64,000 bases of DNA from Croceitalea sp947503285 (lineage in GTDB: Bacteria; Bacteroidota; Bacteroidia; Flavobacteriales; Flavobacteriaceae): contig NZ_BTGQ01000006.1 in NCBI RefSeq assembly GCF_036985505.1, positions 1-64,000 of the forward strand, written 5' to 3'. This document shows, one piece after another, positions 35,605-44,631 of this stretch. The notes beneath the pieces were generated by a model. The model had not been told where the DNA came from and searched no databases. It saw nothing but the letters and a program-made list of their open reading frames with translations. Each line of letters begins with the position of its first letter. Positions within the stretch are counted from its first letter, which is position 1. Position numbers and translations under genes: made by a program.

Positions 35605-35799
35605 TGGAACCGGTGTCCGCTTATTGGAGGCGGGCGGGAATCATTGCAAATTTTTGGATGGACTTTAGGTAACCGTAAAAATTTTTGCGGAAGTAGTTTA
35701 CGGTATCTATGGCAGGCTGTGTTGCATACGAAGTAGGGCTTTCGTTAATTCATGCGCTTTTCGTAGTTGATAACTGAGATGTATAAATCCATAGGAAAT

Positions 35800-36999
35800 T
35801 TAAATAGAATCCCATTTGTGACTTAAGACCATTCCTCTTAATCTGTGAAAAACATTTAAAGCAGAAAGGTTGGAGTCTACAACATCCGAAAAATCCCTGT
35901 CTTTTCCTCGTATTCCATTGTCATTAAAATATTTGGTAAGTCTATCGGCTCCTTCCAGTCTTAATTTAATGGATTCCTTAGTCTCAATATAAGATTCTTT
36001 CACGCTATTTTGGGCTTGCATTCGTAAACATTGTAGATAGTGCCGGAAAGACTCTCGGTCGCCATATTTGACAGTTGTTGGTTGCGCACCAGAAAAGAGA
36101 ATATCGGCATAACCAGAAAGGTTTTCTGTATCCGTTCTTAAATCACTCAAAATACCCAAACGTCTCGCAATATCTAAAAACGGTATTTGATATTCCGATA
36201 GGCTCTGAGGACAATAGTACCATGTTGACCTCCTACTAACAGAATCCTCCGGATTGTTGAACTTATTGGCATTAAAGCTCCTAACATTGAGCCAATTTCC
36301 GGATGCTATTGCATCGGTTTTCGTAAGTGCCAAATTGAGCATTTGATGATTGGCGTAGCCAACAACAACCTGTTTACCTTGAAGTTTTAAACCTGCGGTT
36401 AAATCCATTAGATTGACAAGCCAATTTGGGTTGTCAACCAAATAGCGATTGTTAGATGGTTCTGGTACCACATAGCAGCCTTGCACATTCCAAGTATCCA
36501 TATATTCTAAAACATCGTGAATTGCCTCCTCAGAATTCATAGCTTCTTGAGATAAACACAAAGTGAAATAAATGTTTTCATGAACATTTAAATTCTGTGC
36601 TTCATTGATAATTAAAGTATGGTAGTTATACCAATTATCATTGATTTCAGAGCTTCTGCTTCCCGGTAGGATGAAAAATGGCGTTTCATAAGGGCTATTA
36701 TACTCGTCCCTTAATACTGCGAGCATTCTTCTGACGTCGACCGAATTAAAAAGAGCTGTTGAATAATCCGATGGCCAAAACGAATGGGATGTCAATCTTC
36801 CATGGTCAGCGTGCGGCACATAAAATTGAGGATCAAAGACAACTTGACCACCTAGTTTATGTATGTCCGGAACAAAACCGTTCATTTGATCTATGTCTTG
36901 ATCCCTTGGACTCAAAATTACAGTGCCTGATTGCCAGTTCTTAATAAGGTGCTTGCAATGCGCCATCATTCCATATCCAAATTGAAGGTATAGTTCCAT
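35800..36999 (-). CDS. unknown 399-aa protein of the kinase cassette, TIM-barrel-like pattern
   Basis: I do not recognise this protein. Short hydrophobic strands ending in polar residues recur at barrel-like spacing: TVILSPRDQD (about 26), GGQVVFDPQFY (about 50), PFFILPGSRSSE (about 106), IYFTLCLSQE (about 143), GCYVVPEPSNN (about 173), KQVVVGYANHQ (about 210). This suggests an (alpha/beta)8 enzyme. Asp, His and Arg residues at strand ends could form an active site. There is no signal peptide or TM segment. It begins on the base after the kinase stop, so the two are one operon. An enzymatic effector or a base-modifying, TGT-like enzyme are possible readings. Confidence 0.65.
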   Translation of the reverse strand: MELYLQFGYGMMAHCKHLIKNWQSGTVILSPRDQDIDQMNGFVPDIHKLGGQVVFDPQFYVPHADHGRLTSHSFWPSDYSTALFNSVDVRRMLAVLRDEYNSPYETPFFILPGSRSSEINDNWYNYHTLIINEAQNLNVHENIYFTLCLSQEAMNSEEAIHDVLEYMDTWNVQGCYVVPEPSNNRYLVDNPNWLVNLMDLTAGLKLQGKQVVVGYANHQMLNLALTKTDAIASGNWLNVRSFNANKFNNPEDSVSRRSTWYYCPQSLSEYQIPFLDIARRLGILSDLRTDTENLSGYADILFSGAQPTTVKYGDRESFRHYLQCLRMQAQNSVKESYIETKESIKLRLEGADRLTKYFNDNGIRGKDRDFSDVVDSNLSALNVFHRLRGMVLSHKWDSI

Positions 37000-37830
37000 T
37001 TAATTTAAAGTAAGTGTTTCCTTTAAAGTGTCAAAAACAATTTTTGCCTCATTAGCCGTATTCGGCCTTCTATTTCTTCGATGGTCTCCTAAAAGACTAA
37101 TAAAGGTAGAGAGTTGGAATTGTCCATCGCCTTCTATTCTCAGAGGCGGTAAAGATATATTCTCCAGTTTTCTAAGAACCTTAAAAATATCATTATCGAC
37201 ATCGACCATATAAAAATTTTGCCCCCTTAACAATTCATAACAAACCACCCCTATTGAAAAAAGGTCTGCGCGTATATCAATATCTTTTTTATAGTTTCTA
37301 AATTGTTCTGAGGATGCGTAACCCACTGTAAATAGGCCAAAGGGGTCATCAGACTTGGTTATGGATTCTAGATCAAGGTGTCTTGCTATTCCAAAATCAA
37401 GAAGCCAAAAGTTGTCATCATCGTCGAGGATAATATTCTCTGGTTTAATATCCCTATGCACCAGTTGTTTGTTTTCGGAATGAACAGCTATTTCGAGCAT
37501 AGTGTCCAAAAACCGAACAATATCATTTATTAGGAACTTTCTGCCGTCATTTATGGCGTCCCTTAGATTTTGCCCTGAAATGTACTCTTCGACAATCCAA
37601 ATAAATTCTGGGTCAGCTTCTTCGCAATTATGAGCGATGATTCTAGGTATATTCGGAGATTCGTCTAGTACGGATACCGCTCTTATTTCCCTTTTTGTTC
37701 GCTCTAAACTGTCAGAATTTGGAAAAACTTTCTTGAATACGATTTGACCATGTTCATCATGTGTACCTTGGAAAACTTCCTTTTGCCCCCCTTTTTTGAT
37801 TAGATTTAAATCCTTTAATTCTTCTATCAT
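37000..37830 (-). CDS. Hanks-type serine/threonine protein kinase
   Basis: A 276-aa soluble kinase with a full set of catalytic motifs: a Gly-rich loop variant KKGGQKEVFQG (about 12-22), the ATP Lys in IVFKKVFP, the helix-C Glu in TKREIRAVSVL, the catalytic loop LVHRDIKPENIIL (about 124), LLDFGIARH (about 143), the activation-loop end VGYASSEQF in place of the usual A-P-E, and DIRADLFSIGVVCYELLRG. There are no TM, PASTA or sensor domains, so it receives its signal inside the cell, perhaps from its operon partners. It starts 5 bp after the nuclease-like gene. The substrate is unknown. Confidence 0.88.
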   Translation of the reverse strand: MIEELKDLNLIKKGGQKEVFQGTHDEHGQIVFKKVFPNSDSLERTKREIRAVSVLDESPNIPRIIAHNCEEADPEFIWIVEEYISGQNLRDAINDGRKFLINDIVRFLDTMLEIAVHSENKQLVHRDIKPENIILDDDDNFWLLDFGIARHLDLESITKSDDPFGLFTVGYASSEQFRNYKKDIDIRADLFSIGVVCYELLRGQNFYMVDVDNDIFKVLRKLENISLPPLRIEGDGQFQLSTFISLLGDHRRNRRPNTANEAKIVFDTLKETLTLN

Positions 37831-37835
37831 AAAAC

Positions 37836-38537
37836 TTACAAAGCTGATGCCAATTGACGGCCTATATATTCATTGATAATCCAAGAGAAATAAGACCCAG
37901 GTAGTTTGGCTTTTTTTGCCCTTACCTTCAATTTTGCGCCGTCTTCACTTTGAGATAAAATTCCAAGGTTGCCATTGATCGAAGACACTACATTCTCGGT
38001 TATGGTTTTATCAGGAAGCAACACATAAGAATGTGAGGAAAAGTTTTCATTTAACTGTGCTTGCTTAAACGCATTCTTCCAATCACTCATTTTAGCTTCG
38101 ATGGAAATGATTTCACGTACAAAAAAGGAATTTTCAAAATCCTTTATTCTGGCAGTCATTCCGTTAAAGAATATAAGCTCTGCTTGCACCAGCTTTTTAA
38201 GGGATTTCTGAGCGGATTTTTCGGAGTACCCAAGTTGTTGAAGTATTCTTTTAAAACGGATACCTCTTTTACCATTTGAAGAAATATGGTGCAGGATTTT
38301 AATGTCTGTTTTATCGAGTTTGTTTCGCTTTGGCGACCAATCACTTTTATTAACATCTTCCCATACCACAATCAGAATATCTGGGATTCCTGTCTCAGCA
38401 TAAACTTCCTTCAATATTTTAAACTTGTAATTTTTCTTCTCAAAGTTGTGAGTGTATTGATTTAGAAAAGTATTGACCAAGTCATTTTCAGGGCCTTCTT
38501 TTTCTTTCCTAAAGTTAAATTGCAAGTTATTGAGCAT
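37836..38537 (-). CDS. PD-(D/E)XK nuclease-like protein with internal winged helix
   Basis: A 233-aa protein and the first gene of the cassette. The N-terminal part ends in TGIPDILIVVWE (Asp 53). A winged-helix-like insert follows (about 75-130: KTDIKILHHISSNGKRG, YSEKSAQKSLKKLVQAELI). The second part, REIISIEAKMSDWKNAFKQA, gives Glu 147-x-Lys 149 and a Gln 159, as in the PD-(D/E)XK family, then SSHSYVLLPD. Asp, Glu and Lys are thus placed as a split nuclease core around a DNA-binding domain. The nuclease reading is inference from these motifs. It could be the sensor or DNA-recognition part of a defence module. Confidence 0.6.
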   Translation of the reverse strand: MLNNLQFNFRKEKEGPENDLVNTFLNQYTHNFEKKNYKFKILKEVYAETGIPDILIVVWEDVNKSDWSPKRNKLDKTDIKILHHISSNGKRGIRFKRILQQLGYSEKSAQKSLKKLVQAELIFFNGMTARIKDFENSFFVREIISIEAKMSDWKNAFKQAQLNENFSSHSYVLLPDKTITENVVSSINGNLGILSQSEDGAKLKVRAKKAKLPGSYFSWIINEYIGRQLASAL

Positions 38538-38554
38538 ATAAATTTTGTTTTGAA

Positions 38555-38562
38555 CAAAGATA
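38555..38562 (-). promoter_or_regulatory. -7 element of the kinase cassette
   Basis: The minus strand reads TATCTTTG, a full match to TAnnTTTG, 17 nt before the ATG at 38537. No -33 TTG is seen at normal distance. This is the only promoter-like site found for the three genes. Confidence 0.45.
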
Positions 38563-38601
38563 ACAACCTAAAGATAATTCCTTTTTTGTATTTGAACAGG
38601 A

Positions 38602-38630
38602 TAATAAAAATAAAGAGTTTATCGCTCTTT
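38602..38630 (-). terminator. weak terminator in the 38,538-38,913 gap
   Basis: AAAGAG/CTCTTT with a 7-nt loop is followed on the minus strand by TATTTTTATT. It could end the long leftward operon before the cassette promoter. The rest of this 376-bp gap is AT-rich and shows no gene. Confidence 0.45.
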
Positions 38631-38913
38631 GTTTTCAAAGAAAGTGCTAATAATAGGTTCTGAAAGGGTTAAATGAAATTTCTCCCTATTATATGCCGGA
38701 CAAACAACTCCAATTTAATTTGAACTTCACAATCTCAGGAATCTCTGTAAGTTGCTTTTTAAAACAACCGCATAGCTATTGCCTAAGAAATATCCATTTT
38801 AAAGGGGCTAACTGTCAACATTCAACTACTTATTTATAAGGTAGTGTGGCTATATCTCACTTTAGGTGTGTTTACATTCTAAATTGGAATTTACGAAATA
38901 GTCTTTGCCGTGG

Positions 38914-41900
38914 TTAGACTTTGACTGCCCTTTTTCGTTTGAGCTCTTTGATATCCTGTCTTAATACCTGCATCTTGGCCGTTTTTTCCGGAGGGAAGCC
39001 AATAGCCGTTTTCTTTTTATGGGTTTCCATCGAACGCAGGTTATAGTCCAGATCGAATTTCTTGGAGCTGATTTCCCGTTTTACCTTTTGACATAGCTTG
39101 ACGAGTTGCAGGGCCACTTTTTCCGGATCGAACCGTTGCTGTTTTCTGCCAGCGATGTGGATATTCCTGAACTCTAGCCGATAGCAATAGAGATAATTGT
39201 GGTTTGAGGGAACATATTCCGCTTGAAAGACCAAATTGGCGTTCAGGGTTTGCAAGCGGGCAACTTGCTTGTGCTTTTGTATGTTCAGGTTCAAATTCGA
39301 CCGTTCGACCATCGCCAGGCCCAATCCTTTGAAAAATGTTTTGGGTTCCCTTATGTTATGGACACTCGATTCGAGTTCGGAACCCGAAACGAGACCTAGC
39401 AAACTTCTTTGCAACTGGCCCATGTCCTCGGGTTCGATTTCATCCATGGGCAGGTTCAGCTGGCTGATCGTATTTTGCGCCCTCTCCAAATCGGCCACTT
39501 GGGAAACAATATGTTTGTTTTCCTTTTCGATGCGCTCGATGGCTTTGAAGGAATTGGCCTTGTTGAGCTCGTGCAACCGCTTTTGCGATTGTAGAAACTT
39601 TAGGTCATCCGAAAGCTTGACGAGTTGAAACTGGTCCATATCCCCAATCAACGCGGCCTGCATCTGTTCATAGGACAGGCTCTTGTCATCGGGAACGAGG
39701 TCGTCATAAATGCGCTTGTTCGGATCGGCCTCCCTGATTTGTTCCCGGAATCTTTCTTTATGGGTATTCAACGAATAGGAAAAGATGTCCGTGGAGTCCT
39801 TGATGCCGTAGAATCGCTCCACCACCGAATTGCCGTAGATTTGGGCCACTTCATTTCCCTTGCGCAAGCCCCGTCCGGCCCGTTGGTCGAAGGCATCGGG
39901 GGAATAGGGAATGTCCATATGGAAGATGCCCACGACCCGTTTTTGAATGTTCGTGCCCGTACCCAATACCTGTGTACTGCCGAGGGCTACCCTAATCTCG
40001 CCCTTTCGTATCCTTTCCTGCATACGATCTGTTCTGTTCCTCGCCTTTTCCTCTTGGGCCAGGGCAATTTCATTTGCGGGAATCCCATAGTCTTCCCGGA
40101 GGATTTTGCGGACCGTTTCATAGGAGTTGTATTGTCCCGGTTTCCAAACGTTCAGGTCGGAGAACACTAGGCATACCCCTTTGTGTTCCGATGTTTTTTT
40201 ATAAAGCCCCACAACATCCTGGCACAGGCGTTGAAGTTTGAACTGATCGAGTTCCGAAAATTCGATGGCGAGATTGTCCTTTGCCAAAGGGTCGATCAAA
40301 AGGGAGCGGTTGATATTGAGTGCTGTTATGTGTGCGGACTTCATTTGGTCCTCGTTGTAAATGGGAACCTTGAACAGGGCATTTTGGTTACGGTCCTTGG
40401 TAAACCTGAGCGAGGCCTGTTTGAGCTCTTCATAGGCCGGTGTCGATTCCAAAATGATAAATTCCCTGTCCACCTCAAGGTCATGGGTCCTGAAATGTTT
40501 GTCCCTGCAGATATGGGTAAAGGAGTTATACATCTTGCTCAGTTCGGGCAGGTTGGTGTAGTACCGAAATCGAGCGTGCATCCTCGGATCGCCAAAAATA
40601 TTCGGTTCGATGCTAACGCTCTGCTTCAGGAAAATCGAGGCCCAGGCATCGAAATTGAAGATGTTCTTGCGCTTCAGTGCCGCAGGGGTAAGGTAGCGCT
40701 GGTAGGCATACAGTTCGGTGACCGAGTTTTTCAAAGGGGTACCACTATAAAAAAAGATATTTTTATCGGCACCCATGCGGTGATGGATGGACTTTATACT
40801 GATTTCGAGGTCCAGGTTCCTTTGACTGTCCGAATGGTTGTTGAGACCGGATACATTCTGGTGCCGGGTCGTGAAACCGATATTTTTGAAATAATGGGCC
40901 TCGTCGATCATCAGGGCCTCGATGCCCAAATCGGTCAGGGTCGTTTCCGTTTCCCCGGACCGTTCCTCCAATTTTTTTAAGGTCGTCTGTAGCTTGTCCT
41001 CCAAATGCTCCTTCCTTTTGATCAGGCCCTTGATCAGTTTCTTGGATTCCTTGATATTTCCATATTCCCTTGCCGTTTGTAGGTCCTGTTCGATCATATC
41101 TATTTTTTCGCCGAGGATATCCAGGACGAACTGCCTTGATTTGGGAATCTGCTTTAAGTGGCCGTGCTCGGCGATGATCAGGTCAATGGCCCTGTGGTTT
41201 TTAATCGTTTTCAAGGTCTTGGCCCTTTTGCCCTTGGCCATGTTCTTGGAACTCAATCGGAGGATGTTCAGTTGGGGAAAATTGGCCCTGATCTCGGCCT
41301 CGATCTGGGGAGCCACGCTTTTTAAGGTCAGTAGCAGGGTTCTCCTGCTCTTCCCGTGCTGTTTCAGTTTATGGGCCAGCATGGCCATGGAGAGGGTCTT
41401 GCCCTTGCCGACCTGATGATCGTTCAGGGCACTACCCCTAGTAAGACCGAAGAGGGTGGAGTCAATCTGATGTTGGTAGGGCGGGTAGACCAAGGTATCG
41501 GGAAAGGTGAGCCATCCCTTGGGCACCGTGATATTGACATCGGCCAAAAAGGCCTGGTAATAGTTGTTCTCAATGGTGGCCTTCAACTCTTGCCGCCCTT
41601 CGATAAAGGACTTGAAGTGGAGCTGCAGCTCCTCGTAAAGATTTTGGGCCATCAAGGTGGCATCCTTGTCCAATTTCCTAATGGTCTTTCCCGATCGGTC
41701 CTTGTACGAAGTGAAAATGACCGGATACCTATTTTCCGCGAAATGTTGCAATATCCGTTTATAGTTCGCCTTGACCTCATGGTGGAGCACCACACTGAAG
41801 CGTTCGTGGGCCTCTTGGTTAAAGTCCCTTGGGAACATCAAGGTCAAGGTGGAGTTGAACTGCGCCATATTGATCTGTACCTTCTCGCCTATGAGTTCCT

Positions 41901-43929
41901 CCAAAAAGGACTCTTTTGCGGAAATAGGAATAAAATGGCTTTCGAAATTGAACTCGATATCGTCCAGGTCCAACTTTGCGGGAAGCAGTTCCGTCAATGC
42001 CCGTTCCATTTTTTCCGTTTCGATTTCGAATGGTGGAGGATGGTTCCCGACATACTCGATCTTATCCTGGATATAGCCACTCGAAAATAGGAAATAGGGC
42101 ACCACTGCATAGCCCGTTTCGGATTCCCTATCGGGCTCTAGAAAAAGGGAGCGGGTTTCCAGCCCGTTCAGCAACAGTTCCTTTTCGTTGGTCTTAAAGG
42201 CTCTTGTGATGGCTGCTATATCGAGCTGTCCGTTATGGTCAAATTGGTAGCGCGCCATTTGTTCGGGATTCTCGAATCTGGGTTCCTTTGAGTCGGATGT
42301 ATCTGTGCCAATTTCAGCAGAAGCGGTTTCATCGGGTTTGGTTTTGGCGCGGGGAGCCTTTAGAAATCGTTTCAAGGTGAACGACGGATTTTTGCCATAG
42401 CCCTTTCCATCCTCCTTTTTCTCAAACTGTTGGCGGACCTGCTCGAAATAATGGTCGTCCTTCAGAAATATGAGATGCCCCTTTAGGAATCCCCACTTAA
42501 AATGGAAGGTGTCCAATTGGTAGTCCAAGTCCTGGAAGCGTCGGGCAACTTCTTGCTCCGGAAGTTCCCTTTTTTCGATATTGAGGTTGAGCAGTACGAG
42601 CTCGTTCCGCATACGGGCATAGTCCGCCACCAATTCCCTGATTTTATGGGGTACCTTTCTTGTGCGCTGTGGGTCGGTGTAAAACAAAACTTCGCCCTTC
42701 TTGTTAAAATTGTAGGTACCAAAAAACAATCGGGAGTATTGTTTGGCTTCTTTATCGTGCAAGGCAATCGGAGGTAAAACCGTATCGACGATAGGAGGCG
42801 TTGGTGGTGCTGCCGTTTGTTCCTCGGCTATGGCCTCCTTTGGCAAGGGTTCCGGTTTTTTCGGTATATCTAAAGGTGCCTGACCGACCTCGAACTTGAA
42901 ACCATCGGATTGTCCTTCCAGAAAATTCGACAGGGATATTTCGTTAGGTTCAACAATAATGCTTGGCCTGTTGTGGAAAAAGCCGAGCTTGGGCGTACCG
43001 TGAACATTTCCCGGATTGTTCTTGAAAAAACGATTGGTCAGAAAGGATTGACCTTCCAGTTCAACGGCTTCGGTTTCCGCAAAATCCATTTCGTCGGCGG
43101 ACAGCGTTTTTTTGTTGGAAGTCCTACGGTACAACAATAGATCGGATACGACCTTGGTGCCCTCGTTGGTGAACAAGTCCGTGTTGAAACGGTTGGCCAG
43201 GAGCAAGTCGTTATCCAATAATATAGACTCCCTAAAATCATTGTAGGCACTTCGCTCGGCAAAGGCGGAAGAGGTAACCAAGGCCGTGATTCCCCCATGG
43301 CGTACCATCTTTGGGGCATAAAAATTAAAATAATTGCCCACATTCTTGAGCGGACCTTCCGTCAGGTAATCGTGTCGATAGGCCTTGGTGATGGGAATGT
43401 CCCCAAAAGGGATATTGGTCATGACCAGATCGAAACGGGTCTTTTCCCCTTGATCCAGAAAAAAATCCTCAAAAGTGGTGTTCAGTACGGTTACACGGTC
43501 GTCTTTTTGGTTATTGGCCTTAAGGATTTCAAACGATAGGATATCGGGTTCCAAAGCCGTGATTTGGGCTTCGGGAAACGCCTTTTTCAATTCCTGCACA
43601 TAGGCCCCATTGCCCGCCGAGGGCTCCAGTATGGTCTTGGGTTCGAACCCGTTCTTTTTTAGAAGACCGATTTTATATTCGATAAGGGTCTTGGGGGTAT
43701 AGTAACTGGTCAGATGGTACCGCCGCAACGAAGCCAGAATTCCCCTGAAGGTCTCCGGGAAGGCCTGTTCAAGGGTTTGCAGCAATTGTTGCCCCTGTTT
43801 TTCCTTCCCAGATGCAGGATAGAACAACAGCTCCCCCAACTTGGCAAGTCCGGAATTGTTGATATAATAGTTCTTGGGATTCGATGCCTTTATCAAGGCA
43901 ACGATCTGAGCCAAATGTTCCTGTTTCAT
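38914..43929 (-). CDS. N6-adenine methylase / SNF2-type helicase giant protein
   Basis: A 1,671-aa protein typical of Bacteroidota conjugative elements. The N-terminal methylase has SAM motif I ILEPSAGNGAYVQEL (about 118) and catalytic motif IV MTNIPFGD (about 172), an N-I-P-F variant of N-P-P-F/Y. After a Pro-rich linker (about 355-390) comes an SF2 helicase at about 830-1,410 with Walker A variant QVGKGKTLSMA, box LMIDEAHYFKN, and C-terminal motifs LGTGTNIQ and DQRAGRGLRKGNE. The C-terminal 250 aa are helical and basic. It may methylate and remodel element DNA to protect it on entry into a new host; that role is inference. It is the last gene of the leftward operon. Confidence 0.85.
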   Translation of the reverse strand: MKQEHLAQIVALIKASNPKNYYINNSGLAKLGELLFYPASGKEKQGQQLLQTLEQAFPETFRGILASLRRYHLTSYYTPKTLIEYKIGLLKKNGFEPKTILEPSAGNGAYVQELKKAFPEAQITALEPDILSFEILKANNQKDDRVTVLNTTFEDFFLDQGEKTRFDLVMTNIPFGDIPITKAYRHDYLTEGPLKNVGNYFNFYAPKMVRHGGITALVTSSAFAERSAYNDFRESILLDNDLLLANRFNTDLFTNEGTKVVSDLLLYRRTSNKKTLSADEMDFAETEAVELEGQSFLTNRFFKNNPGNVHGTPKLGFFHNRPSIIVEPNEISLSNFLEGQSDGFKFEVGQAPLDIPKKPEPLPKEAIAEEQTAAPPTPPIVDTVLPPIALHDKEAKQYSRLFFGTYNFNKKGEVLFYTDPQRTRKVPHKIRELVADYARMRNELVLLNLNIEKRELPEQEVARRFQDLDYQLDTFHFKWGFLKGHLIFLKDDHYFEQVRQQFEKKEDGKGYGKNPSFTLKRFLKAPRAKTKPDETASAEIGTDTSDSKEPRFENPEQMARYQFDHNGQLDIAAITRAFKTNEKELLLNGLETRSLFLEPDRESETGYAVVPYFLFSSGYIQDKIEYVGNHPPPFEIETEKMERALTELLPAKLDLDDIEFNFESHFIPISAKESFLEELIGEKVQINMAQFNSTLTLMFPRDFNQEAHERFSVVLHHEVKANYKRILQHFAENRYPVIFTSYKDRSGKTIRKLDKDATLMAQNLYEELQLHFKSFIEGRQELKATIENNYYQAFLADVNITVPKGWLTFPDTLVYPPYQHQIDSTLFGLTRGSALNDHQVGKGKTLSMAMLAHKLKQHGKSRRTLLLTLKSVAPQIEAEIRANFPQLNILRLSSKNMAKGKRAKTLKTIKNHRAIDLIIAEHGHLKQIPKSRQFVLDILGEKIDMIEQDLQTAREYGNIKESKKLIKGLIKRKEHLEDKLQTTLKKLEERSGETETTLTDLGIEALMIDEAHYFKNIGFTTRHQNVSGLNNHSDSQRNLDLEISIKSIHHRMGADKNIFFYSGTPLKNSVTELYAYQRYLTPAALKRKNIFNFDAWASIFLKQSVSIEPNIFGDPRMHARFRYYTNLPELSKMYNSFTHICRDKHFRTHDLEVDREFIILESTPAYEELKQASLRFTKDRNQNALFKVPIYNEDQMKSAHITALNINRSLLIDPLAKDNLAIEFSELDQFKLQRLCQDVVGLYKKTSEHKGVCLVFSDLNVWKPGQYNSYETVRKILREDYGIPANEIALAQEEKARNRTDRMQERIRKGEIRVALGSTQVLGTGTNIQKRVVGIFHMDIPYSPDAFDQRAGRGLRKGNEVAQIYGNSVVERFYGIKDSTDIFSYSLNTHKERFREQIREADPNKRIYDDLVPDDKSLSYEQMQAALIGDMDQFQLVKLSDDLKFLQSQKRLHELNKANSFKAIERIEKENKHIVSQVADLERAQNTISQLNLPMDEIEPEDMGQLQRSLLGLVSGSELESSVHNIREPKTFFKGLGLAMVERSNLNLNIQKHKQVARLQTLNANLVFQAEYVPSNHNYLYCYRLEFRNIHIAGRKQQRFDPEKVALQLVKLCQKVKREISSKKFDLDYNLRSMETHKKKTAIGFPPEKTAKMQVLRQDIKELKRKRAVKV

Positions 43930-43935
43930 CCCGAA

Positions 43936-44301
43936 TTATTGAAGCGATTTCAGGATGGCCGCCTTTCCCTCGGGGTCTTTTTCGTTCAAGGCCCGATAGA
44001 TATCCGACAGGGCTTCATTGGCATGCTCCAGCGCAAGGGGCCCAATGTGGCCGTCCTCAAGAAACTGCCCCTGTAATTTGGCGTGCAGGATATAGGCATT
44101 GATGGCAAAATCAAAACGGTATTCCGCAGCATCCAAACGGGCGGTCAGGTTCGGATAAGCCTCCAACGCGTAAAAACAAAAATGAAGGTCGGGACCACAT
44201 TCCCCATTGGCAAGCTGGCGCTCCCAGTCCTTGATCGTTTCCGGATGTTCAGTTCGGAACCTTTGGGTTTCCGAAGTAAGTAAGAGTTCTTCCTGTGTCA
44301 T
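43936..44301 (-). CDS. unknown small helical protein
   Basis: A 121-aa cytosolic, alpha-helical protein with acidic character. It contains FYALEAYPNLTARLDAAEYR and LALEHANEALSDIYRALNEK. No family is recognised. It sits 6 bp before the methylase-helicase gene and 12 bp after the 104-aa gene, so it belongs to the same leftward operon. Small proteins in this position are common in related elements. Confidence 0.6.
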   Translation of the reverse strand: MTQEELLLTSETQRFRTEHPETIKDWERQLANGECGPDLHFCFYALEAYPNLTARLDAAEYRFDFAINAYILHAKLQGQFLEDGHIGPLALEHANEALSDIYRALNEKDPEGKAAILKSLQ

Positions 44302-44313
44302 GGATTGTATTTT

Positions 44314-44628
44314 TTAAGGTTTGTTTGACAGTATAAAATCAATTGTGCTTTCAATGTTTCGATTTGGAGTTTCGTTCAATTCGATAAGGTGTTCGTACAA
44401 GGCGTTCTTGAACAGTATCACGCCGTCAAGTGAATCGAAGCGATGGAAAACGTGTCGACCCTTTTCGCAGCGGATGAAAAGCTCAAAGGCCTTTTTCTCG
44501 GTGCTTTGGCTCAATGGTTTTAATACTTCTGAGGTAAAATCCATCAATGTGGTAATACTTTCCATAAGGAAAGCATCCCGTAGTAAGGGACGGCCATTTG
44601 TGTCCAAAATCGTTATCTCAAAAAGCAT
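44314..44628 (-). CDS. unknown small protein
   Basis: A 104-aa protein with a beta-rich start (MLFEITILDTNGRPLL) and helical rest, without signal or TM segments. I do not recognise it. It lies 3 bp after the 419-aa gene and 12 bp before the 121-aa gene in the leftward operon. Confidence 0.6.
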   Translation of the reverse strand: MLFEITILDTNGRPLLRDAFLMESITTLMDFTSEVLKPLSQSTEKKAFELFIRCEKGRHVFHRFDSLDGVILFKNALYEHLIELNETPNRNIESTIDFILSNKP

Positions 44629-44631
44629 GGT

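Noticed and set aside
35533..35736. 67-codon ORF in the gap between cassette and PRTRC operon
   Set aside because: It runs through the GC hairpin, has no start signal and shows no protein-like pattern.
40183..42090. Several long plus-strand ORFs opposite the methylase-helicase
   Set aside because: They are antisense shadows of a gene with clear motifs on the minus strand, with no start signals or recognisable domains.
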